64,000 nucleotides of DNA, taken from contig NZ_LMMA01000036.1 in assembly GCF_001422725.1 (NCBI RefSeq), positions 64,596 through 128,595 of the forward strand, given 5' to 3'. Shown in pieces: positions 26,565 to 35,555 of this stretch. Numbering within the stretch: the stretch's first letter is position 1; each line of letters starts with the position of its first letter. This DNA comes from Flavobacterium sp. Leaf82 (GTDB lineage: Bacteria > Bacteroidota > Bacteroidia > Flavobacteriales > Flavobacteriaceae). The position numbers and the translations under genes are program-made. Under the pieces are notes generated by a model. It was not told where the DNA came from. It saw only the letters and a list, made by a program, of their open reading frames with translations, and searched no databases.

Positions 26565-29324
26565 TTAACGTTTAACGCTTACTGCATAAGAACCTGACGA
26601 TAAAGTCAAAACAATTTTGTTGTTTTCAATTTTAAAAGCTGAATCTGTTTTATCCAATTTTTTATCATTCAAAACAATATTTGAAGCATTTATAGTTGGT
26701 AAATAAACGATTGCCGAAGAATTTGGCGGAATAGTAATATTCCACTGCAAATTGCTTTTAGTTTTTTTCCAGTTGCTTATTATGGTTCCGTAATTTGATT
26801 CATATGAAGCATTTACAAAAGACAATCCTGTTTCAAAATCTGGTTTCATGATAATTTGTTTGAAACCCGGAGCTTCAGGATTACTCTTGATTCCGGCAAT
26901 ATTTTCATAATACCAAATCAATAAATCGCCTAATAACATGACATGATTTTGCGAATTCATTTTAGGATCAGCCGTGTTTCCGTTCCATAATTCCCAAATG
27001 GTTGTGGCTCCATTTTTTGCCATATAACCCCAACTTGGATACGTGTCGTTTGATGCCAGTTTGTAACTCAAATCCGGTCTTCCGTATTCAGATAACGTTC
27101 GCATTAAAAACTGAGTTCCAATAACGCCCGTGCTAATATGCCCTTTATACGTTACTTCGACTTCGTGCACAATATTATCAAATACTTTCGATTGAAGATT
27201 TTCAGGAACCATTCCCAATGCCAACGGAAGCAGATTTGCCGTTACAGTATTATTAGCATAATTATTTTTATCCGAATTAAAAAACTTCGCATTAAAAGCC
27301 GTTTTTATCCTTTCAGAAAGTGAATCGTAATATTTAATATCATCAGAATTGGTTCCGTTAATCGTAGCAAACTTTTTCATCTTTTGCAATAAATGATAGT
27401 AAAAAGCGCTCGCAATTAATTCTCCATTGGTTGTTCTCGCCGAGTCTTTTGAGTGAATTAATTCTAAAGATTCGGGCGGAACGCACCAATCTCCGTATTT
27501 ATCTTTGGTCATTAAATCCTTAATCAAATAATTCTGTTCCATATAAACCACCCATTTTTTCATGGACGGATAATGTTTTTCAATTACTTTTTTATCGCCA
27601 AATTGCTGATATAACATATCTGCCACCGTAATATATGTTCCCGGCCAAGTTACATTATCACCATAATAACGCCAAAATGCAGGCGCAACATCAGGAATTC
27701 CGCCATCTGCCGTTTGTGCATTTTTAATATCATCCAGCCATTTTGCATATAAAGTTTGATTGTCGAATAAAAAACTTTCGCCATAAGCTCCGGTTGTTCT
27801 GTCTCCCATCCAGGGCTGACGCTCATTTCGCTGTGGACAATCAATTGGCATTCCTTTATAATTTCCTCGAATTCCCCAATAAGCATTTTTAAAAATCTGG
27901 TTCATTGTTACATCCGAAGATTCAAAAGTTCCCGTTGTTTTGATATTATCGTAAACCACTTTTCCAACAAAATCATCCAAAGTTGGTTTTGCCGGAAATC
28001 CTGAAACTTCTACAAAACGAAATCCGTGAAATATAAATCTGGGCTCCCAAATTTCTTCGCCTTCGCCTTTTAAAGTATAAACATCTGTTGTTCTGGCGTC
28101 ACGTAAATTTTCGATATATAAAGAACCATCTGATTGCAAAGATTCAGCAAATTTCAACGTGATTTTGTCGCCGCTTTTACCTTTTGTTTTTAATTGTAAC
28201 CAACCCACCATATTTTGACCCATATCAAGAATATAAGTTCCTTTGGGAGTTTGTTTGATCAAAATGGGTTTTACCTCGCCCATTATTTTCATGTTTGGCG
28301 TCATTTGAGCTTCATAAAAACCGCCTGGTTCCTGAACATATTCTGCCGCAAACCATTTTTTATCATCAAAATTGGTCGTGTTCCAGTTTTTTATTTCCTT
28401 GCGCGCATCGTATTCTTCTCCGTCGTATTCATTGTTGGATAAAATGGGTCCGTTTGTGGTAACTTTCCAGCTATCATCGGTTCTGATAATTTCTTTACTT
28501 CCGTCTGTATATTCTACAAACAGTTGCAAAGCCATTTTCGGGTAACCAAAAGTTTTGATTTTATATGGTTTATAATCCTGACGCATCGTAAAAAAACGTC
28601 CGTTTCCTAAAATAGTTCCCAACGCGTTTTTGCCTTCTTTTAATTGAGAAGTCACATCAAAAACATTGTATTTTACATTCTTGGTATAATCCGTAGGAAC
28701 AGGCGCCAAAACCTGATCGCCAATTTTATTTCCGTTAATATATAATTCATAAAGTCCTAATCCCATGATATAAACTTTGGCATTTTTGACTTGCTTTTTC
28801 AGGTTGATTTCTTTGCGAAAATATCGTGCCGACAATTTAGAATATTGCGAAATACTATCCCCAATAGAAGCTTTTTCATAACCAATCCATCGTGTTGATT
28901 TCCAATCAGCATAATTCATAATTCCCATACTAAAATGAGCTGAATTTGTCGATTGAATTTCGCCTTTATTCGTCCAAATAATTACTTTCCAAAACGCATT
29001 TTGACGGTTTTCTAATCTTTTTCCTTTATAAATAATATTTACAGATGCGTCACTTTCAGTTTTTCCACTATCCCATAAATCCGTTTTCTTTGAGTTTAAA
29101 TTCTCTAAAGTCGAAGCCACAATAATTTGATATGCCGTTTGTTTTACATCATTCATATCTGCTTTTATTTGCCAGCTTAATCTTGGTTGACCTACATCAA
29201 TTCCTTCCGGATTGTTCAGCATTTCGCATTGCAAATTTGTAACACTGATTTTATTTTGGCTTTTCGCCGAAATTGAAATCAATGTTATAATAATGAAGGT
29301 AAGATGTAAAAAAAACTTTTTCAT
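26565..29324 (-). CDS. GH78 alpha-L-rhamnosidase
   Basis: Exported inverting alpha-L-rhamnosidase of 919 aa; signal peptide MKKFFLHLTFIIITLISISAKSQ. Domain order is the GH78 pattern: N-terminal Ig-like (LQCEMLNNPEGIDVGQPRLSW), the Bac_rhamnosid N region (AKVYIMGLGLYELYINGNKIG), then the (alpha/alpha)6 catalytic domain with DCPQRNERQPWMGD carrying the acid Glu, and GATTIWELWNG carrying the probable base Glu. A C-terminal beta-sandwich (IIMKPDFETGLSFVNASYES) completes it. Rhamnose removal from rhamnogalacturonan is the expected task. Its stop codon lies 137 bp before the next gene, and that gap contains the shared operator. Confidence 0.93.
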   Translation of the reverse strand: MKKFFLHLTFIIITLISISAKSQNKISVTNLQCEMLNNPEGIDVGQPRLSWQIKADMNDVKQTAYQIIVASTLENLNSKKTDLWDSGKTESDASVNIIYKGKRLENRQNAFWKVIIWTNKGEIQSTNSAHFSMGIMNYADWKSTRWIGYEKASIGDSISQYSKLSARYFRKEINLKKQVKNAKVYIMGLGLYELYINGNKIGDQVLAPVPTDYTKNVKYNVFDVTSQLKEGKNALGTILGNGRFFTMRQDYKPYKIKTFGYPKMALQLFVEYTDGSKEIIRTDDSWKVTTNGPILSNNEYDGEEYDARKEIKNWNTTNFDDKKWFAAEYVQEPGGFYEAQMTPNMKIMGEVKPILIKQTPKGTYILDMGQNMVGWLQLKTKGKSGDKITLKFAESLQSDGSLYIENLRDARTTDVYTLKGEGEEIWEPRFIFHGFRFVEVSGFPAKPTLDDFVGKVVYDNIKTTGTFESSDVTMNQIFKNAYWGIRGNYKGMPIDCPQRNERQPWMGDRTTGAYGESFLFDNQTLYAKWLDDIKNAQTADGGIPDVAPAFWRYYGDNVTWPGTYITVADMLYQQFGDKKVIEKHYPSMKKWVVYMEQNYLIKDLMTKDKYGDWCVPPESLELIHSKDSARTTNGELIASAFYYHLLQKMKKFATINGTNSDDIKYYDSLSERIKTAFNAKFFNSDKNNYANNTVTANLLPLALGMVPENLQSKVFDNIVHEVEVTYKGHISTGVIGTQFLMRTLSEYGRPDLSYKLASNDTYPSWGYMAKNGATTIWELWNGNTADPKMNSQNHVMLLGDLLIWYYENIAGIKSNPEAPGFKQIIMKPDFETGLSFVNASYESNYGTIISNWKKTKSNLQWNITIPPNSSAIVYLPTINASNIVLNDKKLDKTDSAFKIENNKIVLTLSSGSYAVSVKR

Positions 29325-29405
29325 AATTTTATTTTAAGCGTATTATATGATATGCTGATGAATTAATTGCCCACGGATTGTACAGATTGAACTGGTTTAC
29401 ACAGA

Positions 29406-29527
29406 TTTTTTTTTTTTTTTTTTGTCATCCTGAGCGAAGTCGAAGGACACACAAGAAACTCTATAATCAAAATCGCCAATCTTTGTCTATCTGCATGTTG
29501 TCCTTCGACTTCGCTCAGGATGACAAA
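29406..29527. repeat. 18-T run plus perfect 27-bp inverted repeat (GTCATCCTGAGCGAAG family)
   Basis: Arms 29421-29447 and 29501-29527 are exact reverse complements with a 53-bp loop. The left arm is preceded by an uninterrupted run of 18 T (29406-29423). On the minus strand, the direction of the local genes, this becomes hairpin followed by an A tract, so it is not a classical terminator for those genes. Confidence 0.9.
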
Positions 29528-29597
29528 CCAAACAATAAAGTTAAAAATATACCCGCGTTAATCAGCTAAATCCGTAAGATCCGTGGGCTTAATATCT

Positions 29598-31166
29598 CTA
29601 CTCAGAAACTAACTTCTCCAACTTCTCAGAAACCGCAATTTCCTTTCCGTTTTTAAAGATCCTGAAACCTTTTCCTTTATGATATTTTTCTCCGGTTTTA
29701 TCCCAGACAATCGTAATAATATTGCCGTGATACAAAACATTATCCAGACAAAACCAATCCCATTTGTCTTGCGGAATCAACGGATTTACTTCTATTTTTT
29801 CGTCAGCTCTTGGGCGTAAACCTACTAAACCTGTAATCATTAAATCATTAAAAGTCGAGTGATTATAATATCGGCTGCGTTCTTTGTCGCCCATTAACCA
29901 ATATCCCGTAGTTTCGTCCAGATATTCTCCCACATACGGTTTTCCTCTGTAATATTGCGATTGCACGTACAAATCCATTTGTTTGAAATAATCTGTTTTT
30001 CCAACAAAATTCTGATTGTAATTATTCAATACATTCGCCAAAGCCGTTAAAGTCTGCGAACTTGCAAAAGGCCAAATCGCGCCGTCCCATTCACAAGTTC
30101 CCGTTCCGTGAGTTCTAAAACGCGGACTTCTGCGTTCTGCGGTTGTTAATCCAAACGGCGCCGAAAACCCTTTTTCATCCTTAATTTGTTCCCAGGCTTT
30201 TTCAAAACCTTTGTCTTTTTGCGGTAAATTAAAATACCACGGAATAAATCCAATCGCTTCCCGAACTTGCGCCAAAGTATCTTTTTCTGTAAACGTTTCA
30301 AAAAATTCACTTTTAGAATTCCACAGCTTTGTTTCTACTAATTTTTGCAAAGTATTTGCTTTTGCTTCAAAATAATTTTCCTGATTTGCATCGCCTTTTA
30401 GTTTCGAAATTTTTGCCAAAGCTGTCGCATTTCCAAACATATAACTATTAATTGTTGGTCGCGCATTTCTAAATTTTCTGGCACCGCTCAACGATTCTTC
30501 CATTCCATCCTTTACATCTAACTGCCAGAACAAGCCATCTTTACGTTTTCTGTCGCCTTCCCAAGCTGCATATTCCGCGACCAAATCCGGATACATATCC
30601 AGCAAAAATTTATCGTCTTTATTGACCAAATAGCGATTGTACAAAGCGTCAGCCGTCCAACTGCTAAAAGTTCTCAGCTTTTTCATTGGCTTGCCGTCAT
30701 TTCCTCTAAACCATAAATGAACGTCCTGCTCAATATATTGCGGATCATGAACCCATCTAAATTCATTGATATGATGCCCCAAAGCACAACTAATCATATT
30801 GTATTTATCTGCATATGAACGATCTACCAAAAACTCTGTAATCGCAAATCCCTGAGGTGTTTTTTTAATATGTTTTCTGGCGCTCCACCATCTAAAATAA
30901 TAAATCTCCTCAAAATTCTGCTGCGGACATTCAAACAACGGAATATTTTTTTCCATCCAACTCCACGCAGAATCATTCGGAATAGCAAATTTTAAATTCT
31001 CATCTTCCATCGTATTGAAATAATCAACATAATGTTTGAAGTTTTTTTCTTTTAAAATAACCGATTTTCCCTGATTTGAAATATTTGCACCTGATTTGCA
31101 ACCGCTGTTTATGCAAGCGATTATTATCGAAAGTGTTATTATTCTATGTTTGAAATGTTGTAACAT
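29598..31166 (-). CDS. MGH1-like (alpha/alpha)6 glycoside hydrolase lipoprotein
   Basis: 522 aa with a lipobox (ACINSGC). The body has the (alpha/alpha)6 features of the MGH1-like/GH63-related superfamily: FRWWSARKHI, ALGHHINEFRWVHDP, KLRTFSSWTADALYNRYLV, DGLFWQLDVKDGMEESLSG, CEWDGAIWPFASSQTL, GEYLDETTGYW and YNHSTFNDLMITGLVGLRP. Acid residues in the DGMEESLSG and GYLDE-like regions are candidate catalysts. In Bacteroides the RG-II enzyme with a GH142 domain (beta-L-arabinofuranosidase) belongs to this fold, so a similar role is possible, but I cannot confirm the family. It lies between GH78 and GH95 genes. Confidence 0.7.
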   Translation of the reverse strand: MLQHFKHRIITLSIIIACINSGCKSGANISNQGKSVILKEKNFKHYVDYFNTMEDENLKFAIPNDSAWSWMEKNIPLFECPQQNFEEIYYFRWWSARKHIKKTPQGFAITEFLVDRSYADKYNMISCALGHHINEFRWVHDPQYIEQDVHLWFRGNDGKPMKKLRTFSSWTADALYNRYLVNKDDKFLLDMYPDLVAEYAAWEGDRKRKDGLFWQLDVKDGMEESLSGARKFRNARPTINSYMFGNATALAKISKLKGDANQENYFEAKANTLQKLVETKLWNSKSEFFETFTEKDTLAQVREAIGFIPWYFNLPQKDKGFEKAWEQIKDEKGFSAPFGLTTAERRSPRFRTHGTGTCEWDGAIWPFASSQTLTALANVLNNYNQNFVGKTDYFKQMDLYVQSQYYRGKPYVGEYLDETTGYWLMGDKERSRYYNHSTFNDLMITGLVGLRPRADEKIEVNPLIPQDKWDWFCLDNVLYHGNIITIVWDKTGEKYHKGKGFRIFKNGKEIAVSEKLEKLVSE

Positions 31167-31194
31167 CTTTAATTTATTTATTATTTTTCGAACA

Positions 31195-31350
31195 GTTTTG
31201 TCATCCTGAGGAATGAAGGATTACAAATAATATGCACCTGTTTTTCAACGGATTAAAATCCGTTGCTACAATATAAATCATTCCTCCGGAATTTTATCAA
31301 GAGTTCCGGAGAAACGGCTCGTATTGTAGGGATGGATTTCAATCCATCTT
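31195..31350. repeat. Cluster of small nested hairpins
   Basis: Contains one TTGTCATCCTGAGGAATGAA half-element without its partner, then CAACGGAT-taaa-ATCCGTTG (31246-31265), CTCCGGAA with TTCCGGAG, an outer CTACAATAT/GTATTGTAG pair, and GATGGATT-tc-AATCCATC (about 31331-31348). The pieces fold within one another into a branched structure. No coding function is seen. Confidence 0.6.
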
Positions 31351-31367
31351 TCGCGATCAGCGTCGTT

Positions 31368-33830
31368 TTAATTTCCATAAAAATTATACGTTTGCCCAGC
31401 TTTCATTTCAATGTCATATTCATTATACTTTGGCAATACCATTTTCTTTAGATTTGCTTTATTTGATATAATTGGTTTTTTCACTTCAACATCATAAAAC
31501 AAAGGATTTATATTTTTTGCTTTTGCCTTTTTCATTGAAATTCCTTTATCTGCTTTTAAGATATTTTCTACTTTCAATCTGCAGTTTCCTCCTAGTTTTG
31601 AGTAAATTTTCAAAGTCGAAATTTTATTATTTTTCCAACTCATATCAATTATAAAACCACCTCTTGCAACCAAACCTTTTATACTTCCGTCTTTCCAAAC
31701 ACTTGGTAAAGCGGGTAATAAATGAATCGCGTCTTCCTGACTTTGCATCAGCATTTCGGCAATTCCGGCTGTACAACCAAAGTTTCCATCAATTTGAAAT
31801 GGTTGATGTGCATCGAGCATATTCGGATATGTTCCGCCACCTTTTCTTTGTTCTGCCGTAACCAAATGCAATTGGTCCTGCAATAATTTATAAGCATGAT
31901 CTCCGTCCAGTAATCTTGCCCATAAATTGACTTTCCAACCCATCGACCAGCCTGTAGATTCATCGCCTCTGTAAGTTAAAGAGTTTTTGGCTGCTTCAAA
32001 CAATTCAGGAGTTTTTATTGGTGAAATCTGATTACTGGGAAACAAGCCATACAAATGCGAAACGTGTCTGTGTTTGTCTTCCGGATTATCCCAATCGTCT
32101 TGCCATTCCTGCAACTGACTGTGTTTTCCTACTTTCATTGGAGGCATTTTTGCCAAAGCTTCACTTATTTTTTTGATGTAAATTTCATCTGGTGAAACAA
32201 TTTTTGAAGCTTTAATTACATTCGTAAAAAGATCAAAAACCAGTTGATTGTCCATCGTAGTTCCTGATGCAATTGTCGCTTTTCCGGTTCCTCCTGCATG
32301 TGTGTTTTCAGGAGAACTTGAAGGAACTATAACCAAATAACCCGTATTTGGATCGATAACCATAAAATCCAAAAAGAAATCAGCAGCGCCTCTCATCACC
32401 GGATAAATCTCTTTCAAGTAATTTTTATCACCCGTATATAAATATCTTTCCCATAAATCCTGACTTACCCAGGCTCCTCCCGTAGGCCACATTCCCGATG
32501 CTGCATAATCTACCGGAGCTGTTACGCGCCAGATATCTGTGTTATGATGTAAAACCCAGCCGTTTGCATTGTACATCATTTTGGCTGTTTCTGCTCCTGT
32601 AACACTTAATTCTTTTGCCATTTGAATAAAAGGCTCGTGCATTTCTGAAAGATTGGTTACTTCTGCCGGCCAATAATTCATCTCGGCATTTATGTTTGTG
32701 GTGTATTTACTGTCCCAAGGCGGTAAAACCATATCATTCCAGATTCCTTGTAAATTAGCCGGTTGTCCGCCAGGTTGCGAACTCGAAATTAGAAGATATC
32801 TGCCAAATTGAAAATACAAACTCGCCAATTGCGGATCAAACTGTTTAGAGAAATCCCTGATTCTTTCGTTTGTTGGTTTCTTTGTTAATTCATTTGTTCC
32901 TAAATCAAATGAAACTCTGTTGAAAAACTTCTGGTAATATTCTACATGAGCTTTTTTGATCGTTGCAAAATCTTTTGTTTCGGCTTTAGCCAAATATCCT
33001 TTGCTTTTTGCAATTTCATCATCGCTAACATCCTGATAATTCTTAAAATTCGTAGCGATAGAAATATAAAGTGTTACTTCATCAGCTTTATTAATGCTTA
33101 TGATTCCGTTGCTTGCAGAAACTTCTCCGCCATTATTTTTAGCCGTTAATCTTCCCTGGAATTTGATTTTCCCTTTCTGATTTTCAAAATTGCTTCCAAT
33201 TCCAGAAAGTAGAATTTGATTTCCTTCCGTTCCTGAAACGGTTTTATCAAGCGGACTATTCATAAAAACATTACACGTTATTTGTCCCGGTTTGTTTGCC
33301 GAAAGTTTTACCACAATAACCTGATCTGAAAATGAGGTCAAAATTTCTCTTGTAAATTCGACTCCGTTTACCGTGTATTTTACTTTTGCCGTGGCATTTG
33401 CAATATCTAAATCTCTGTAATAATTGGTATATTTTTGATGTCCCGGAAACGAAATATAAACGCTTCCAAAAGTTTGGTACGGCATTCCGTCATTCGTTTG
33501 CGACATAATATCCTGCGTTGCCAATTCCTGCGCTTCATCAAATTTGCCATCAAAAATTAATTGCCGAACAATTGGTAAAGCTTTCAATGACTTTGTATGT
33601 GCATTGCTGTTTGGAGAACCTGCCCAAATTGTTTCTTCGTTCAATTGCAAACGTTCCACCGCCGGATCACCAAAAACCATCGCACCCAAACGTCCGTTAC
33701 CCAAAGGCAAAGCTTCGTTCCAGATTGCGGCTGGTTTATCGTACCAAAGTTTTAGGTCATTGTTTTGTGCAGTTGCTGTAAATGAAAAAAGTCCAATACA
33801 AATCGTCGTAATTTTAATTTTTAATCTCAT
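31368..33830 (-). CDS. GH95 alpha-L-fucosidase / alpha-L-galactosidase
   Basis: Exported 820-aa enzyme of GH95. Signal peptide ends FSFTATAQ. Family landmarks: LWYDKPAAIWNEALPLGNG and RLGAMVFGDPAVERLQLNEE in the N-terminal beta-domain; NLQGIWNDMVLPPWDSKYT, NINAEMNYWPAEVTNLSEM with the catalytic Asn region; and AHQPFQIDGNFGCTAGIAEM with the catalytic Asp region. GH95 members remove alpha-1,2-L-fucose or, in RG-II degradation, alpha-L-galactose; which one applies cannot be read. Length and domain order are typical. It is flanked by the MGH1-like gene and the esterase gene. Confidence 0.92.
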   Translation of the reverse strand: MRLKIKITTICIGLFSFTATAQNNDLKLWYDKPAAIWNEALPLGNGRLGAMVFGDPAVERLQLNEETIWAGSPNSNAHTKSLKALPIVRQLIFDGKFDEAQELATQDIMSQTNDGMPYQTFGSVYISFPGHQKYTNYYRDLDIANATAKVKYTVNGVEFTREILTSFSDQVIVVKLSANKPGQITCNVFMNSPLDKTVSGTEGNQILLSGIGSNFENQKGKIKFQGRLTAKNNGGEVSASNGIISINKADEVTLYISIATNFKNYQDVSDDEIAKSKGYLAKAETKDFATIKKAHVEYYQKFFNRVSFDLGTNELTKKPTNERIRDFSKQFDPQLASLYFQFGRYLLISSSQPGGQPANLQGIWNDMVLPPWDSKYTTNINAEMNYWPAEVTNLSEMHEPFIQMAKELSVTGAETAKMMYNANGWVLHHNTDIWRVTAPVDYAASGMWPTGGAWVSQDLWERYLYTGDKNYLKEIYPVMRGAADFFLDFMVIDPNTGYLVIVPSSSPENTHAGGTGKATIASGTTMDNQLVFDLFTNVIKASKIVSPDEIYIKKISEALAKMPPMKVGKHSQLQEWQDDWDNPEDKHRHVSHLYGLFPSNQISPIKTPELFEAAKNSLTYRGDESTGWSMGWKVNLWARLLDGDHAYKLLQDQLHLVTAEQRKGGGTYPNMLDAHQPFQIDGNFGCTAGIAEMLMQSQEDAIHLLPALPSVWKDGSIKGLVARGGFIIDMSWKNNKISTLKIYSKLGGNCRLKVENILKADKGISMKKAKAKNINPLFYDVEVKKPIISNKANLKKMVLPKYNEYDIEMKAGQTYNFYGN

Positions 33831-33848
33831 GCTTATATTTTTTTTTCG

Positions 33849-33955
33849 TCACGAATTCACGAATTAACTCTAATTTATCTTTGTGTTTAATTTCTCGAAT
33901 TTATTTTATCAATCATTCTAATCTGTGGCAAAAGTTAATTCGTGAATTCGTGGCT
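33849..33955. repeat. Perfect 20-bp inverted repeat (CACGAATTCACGAATTAAC family)
   Basis: Arms 33850-33869 and 33933-33952 are exact reverse complements. The loop contains a solo CTAATCTGTGGCAAAAG fragment of the CCACAGATT family. Related outer arms occur at 25089, 44733 and 62931. Confidence 0.85.
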
Positions 33956-33967
33956 ATCTTTTACATC

Positions 33968-35389
33968 TTATTTCTTAACCTCGTAAATCTTATTATTCTT
34001 CTCCCCAAACATTTCATATAATTTGTTGATGTCTTTCAATGCATTTTTAGGCAAATTTTCAGCTTTATTCCCAAACACATATAATTTATCATAAGGCTCA
34101 ATTACACAAGTCGATTCGTCGATTTCACCTTTATCATTTTTTACTTTATTCAAATCCAAGCCTAAATATTTGGCCATAAAAGGATATAAAGCCATACGTT
34201 TCGAGATTCCGAAATCATGTCCTTCTTTTGCAAAATGAGCATTTTCGACTAAATCTTTTTTTCCGTACAATTCATAAGTTCTCTGGATAAAAGGAAACTC
34301 CAATTCCGGAACTGCAAGCGTCCAGTCTTTTCCGTCAGAAACTATTAATTGTGGTTTTGGCGCCATCATCGCTGAGATTTCTGCATTGTTTGTTCCGTTT
34401 CCGCAAAGGTGAATTCCGCGTCCGCTTTCGCAAGGACAACCACCGGAGAAATGCGAAGAAACCATTACAACCGGAGCCGAAACTGTGATTCGGTCGTCTA
34501 AAGCTGCCAAAAACATCGTATGCGATCCGCCGCCGGAACCTCCTGTTACGCCAACTCTCGAAACATCAGCATTTTTGGTTGTTGCCAAATAATCTAATAA
34601 TCGAATTCCGCTTAAAACCTGAACCGTTGACGCAATACTGTTTCTGTGCGTTTCTTCCGGAAACTGAAGCAATGATTCTCCCCACGCAAACAAATCGTAA
34701 CTGACTACAATTGCGCCCATTTTTGCCATCATTGCGCAACGATATTGCTCGTCTTTTCTATATCTTCCGTCACCAAAATGTCCGTCGGGCGTTAAGATTA
34801 TCGATGCTTTTTTGTTTAAAGGATATGGTTTATAAATCGATCCTGTAACATAAACTCCAGGCAGAATTTCTAAGCCAATATTTTCAATACTGTAATCTTT
34901 ATAAATTCTTTTTGGCGTTAAAATAGGTTTTGATTTTGGCATTGGCGGTGCTTTGTCCAAACCAAAAGAAGTTATCATACAGGCTTTAATCTCTTTTTTT
35001 CGCGTTTCCCATTCTGCTACATTTGAATATAAAGTCACCAAATAATCCAAACGCTCTTTTCCTTTATCAACTGAAACTTTATGATTTTCATATTTTCTAA
35101 TGATATAAGTTCCGTCTGGTTGTTTGAAATACATTAATTCAAACGGAGCCAAAATATTAGTCAAAGAAATTGCGAGATTTCCGGGTTCAATTCTCCAATC
35201 CGCGTAATCTAATTCTTTTCCTTTTAATAAACCTCTGTCGTCGTTAATTGTAACATGAAAAGCGGTTTCGATTTTTTTTAAGGTTTCCGAAACTGGTTTT
35301 CTGAAATTTTCATCAGAAGTTATTTGTGCATTTGAAACAGTCAATGCAAAAAATGAAATTGCTATATATATGTGTTTTATTTTCATCAT
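33968..35389 (-). CDS. STN-like/alpha-beta hydrolase esterase (pectin-type carbohydrate esterase candidate)
   Basis: Exported 473-aa protein; signal peptide IYIAISFFALTVSNAQ. Residues about 35-100 look like an STN-type domain (FHVTINDDRGLLKG; YADWRIEPGNLAISLTNILA; FELMYFKQPDGTYIIRKYE). The remainder is an alpha/beta hydrolase of the acetyl-xylan-esterase/dienelactone type: ILTPDGHFGDGRY, VVSYDLFAWGES, nucleophile elbow GVTGGSGGGSHTMF, acid region LIVSDGKDWTLAVPE and histidine region AHFAKEGHDFGIS. In pectin loci such enzymes de-esterify homogalacturonan or RG (CE19-type enzymes are one possibility). Substrate specificity is unknown. ATG at 35389 is used; the adjacent second Met is equally possible. 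Confidence 0.72.
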   Translation of the reverse strand: MMKIKHIYIAISFFALTVSNAQITSDENFRKPVSETLKKIETAFHVTINDDRGLLKGKELDYADWRIEPGNLAISLTNILAPFELMYFKQPDGTYIIRKYENHKVSVDKGKERLDYLVTLYSNVAEWETRKKEIKACMITSFGLDKAPPMPKSKPILTPKRIYKDYSIENIGLEILPGVYVTGSIYKPYPLNKKASIILTPDGHFGDGRYRKDEQYRCAMMAKMGAIVVSYDLFAWGESLLQFPEETHRNSIASTVQVLSGIRLLDYLATTKNADVSRVGVTGGSGGGSHTMFLAALDDRITVSAPVVMVSSHFSGGCPCESGRGIHLCGNGTNNAEISAMMAPKPQLIVSDGKDWTLAVPELEFPFIQRTYELYGKKDLVENAHFAKEGHDFGISKRMALYPFMAKYLGLDLNKVKNDKGEIDESTCVIEPYDKLYVFGNKAENLPKNALKDINKLYEMFGEKNNKIYEVKK

Positions 35390-35417
35390 TTTATTTTTAT
35401 TAAACTAAGCTAAAATT

Positions 35418-35555
35418 GAACGCGGATGACACAGATTCGCTAAAGCGAAAACGCGGATAAAAACGGATTTTTTTATTTTTACTTTTGATAAAAACTAATT
35501 TTAAAAATCCGTTTTTATCCGCGTTTTTACGAAGTAAATCCGTGTCATCTGCGTA
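35418..35555. repeat. Long inverted repeat (AACGCGGATGACACAGATT family)
   Basis: Left arm: AACGCGGATGACACAGATTC, then GCTAAAGCGAAAACGCGGA and TAAAAACGGATTTTT. Right arm: AAAATCCGTTTTTATCCGCG, TTTTTACGAAGTAAATCCG and TGTCATCTGCGT. Total arm length is about 50 bp with a few mismatches. A sub-hairpin TTCGCTAAAGCGAA lies in the left arm. It fills the gap between the second GH78 gene and the esterase gene. Confidence 0.8.

Noticed and set aside
29406..29423. Phase-variable poly-T tract
   Set aside because: An 18-T run is prone to slippage, but it lies outside any gene or recognised promoter, so no switching role can be supported.
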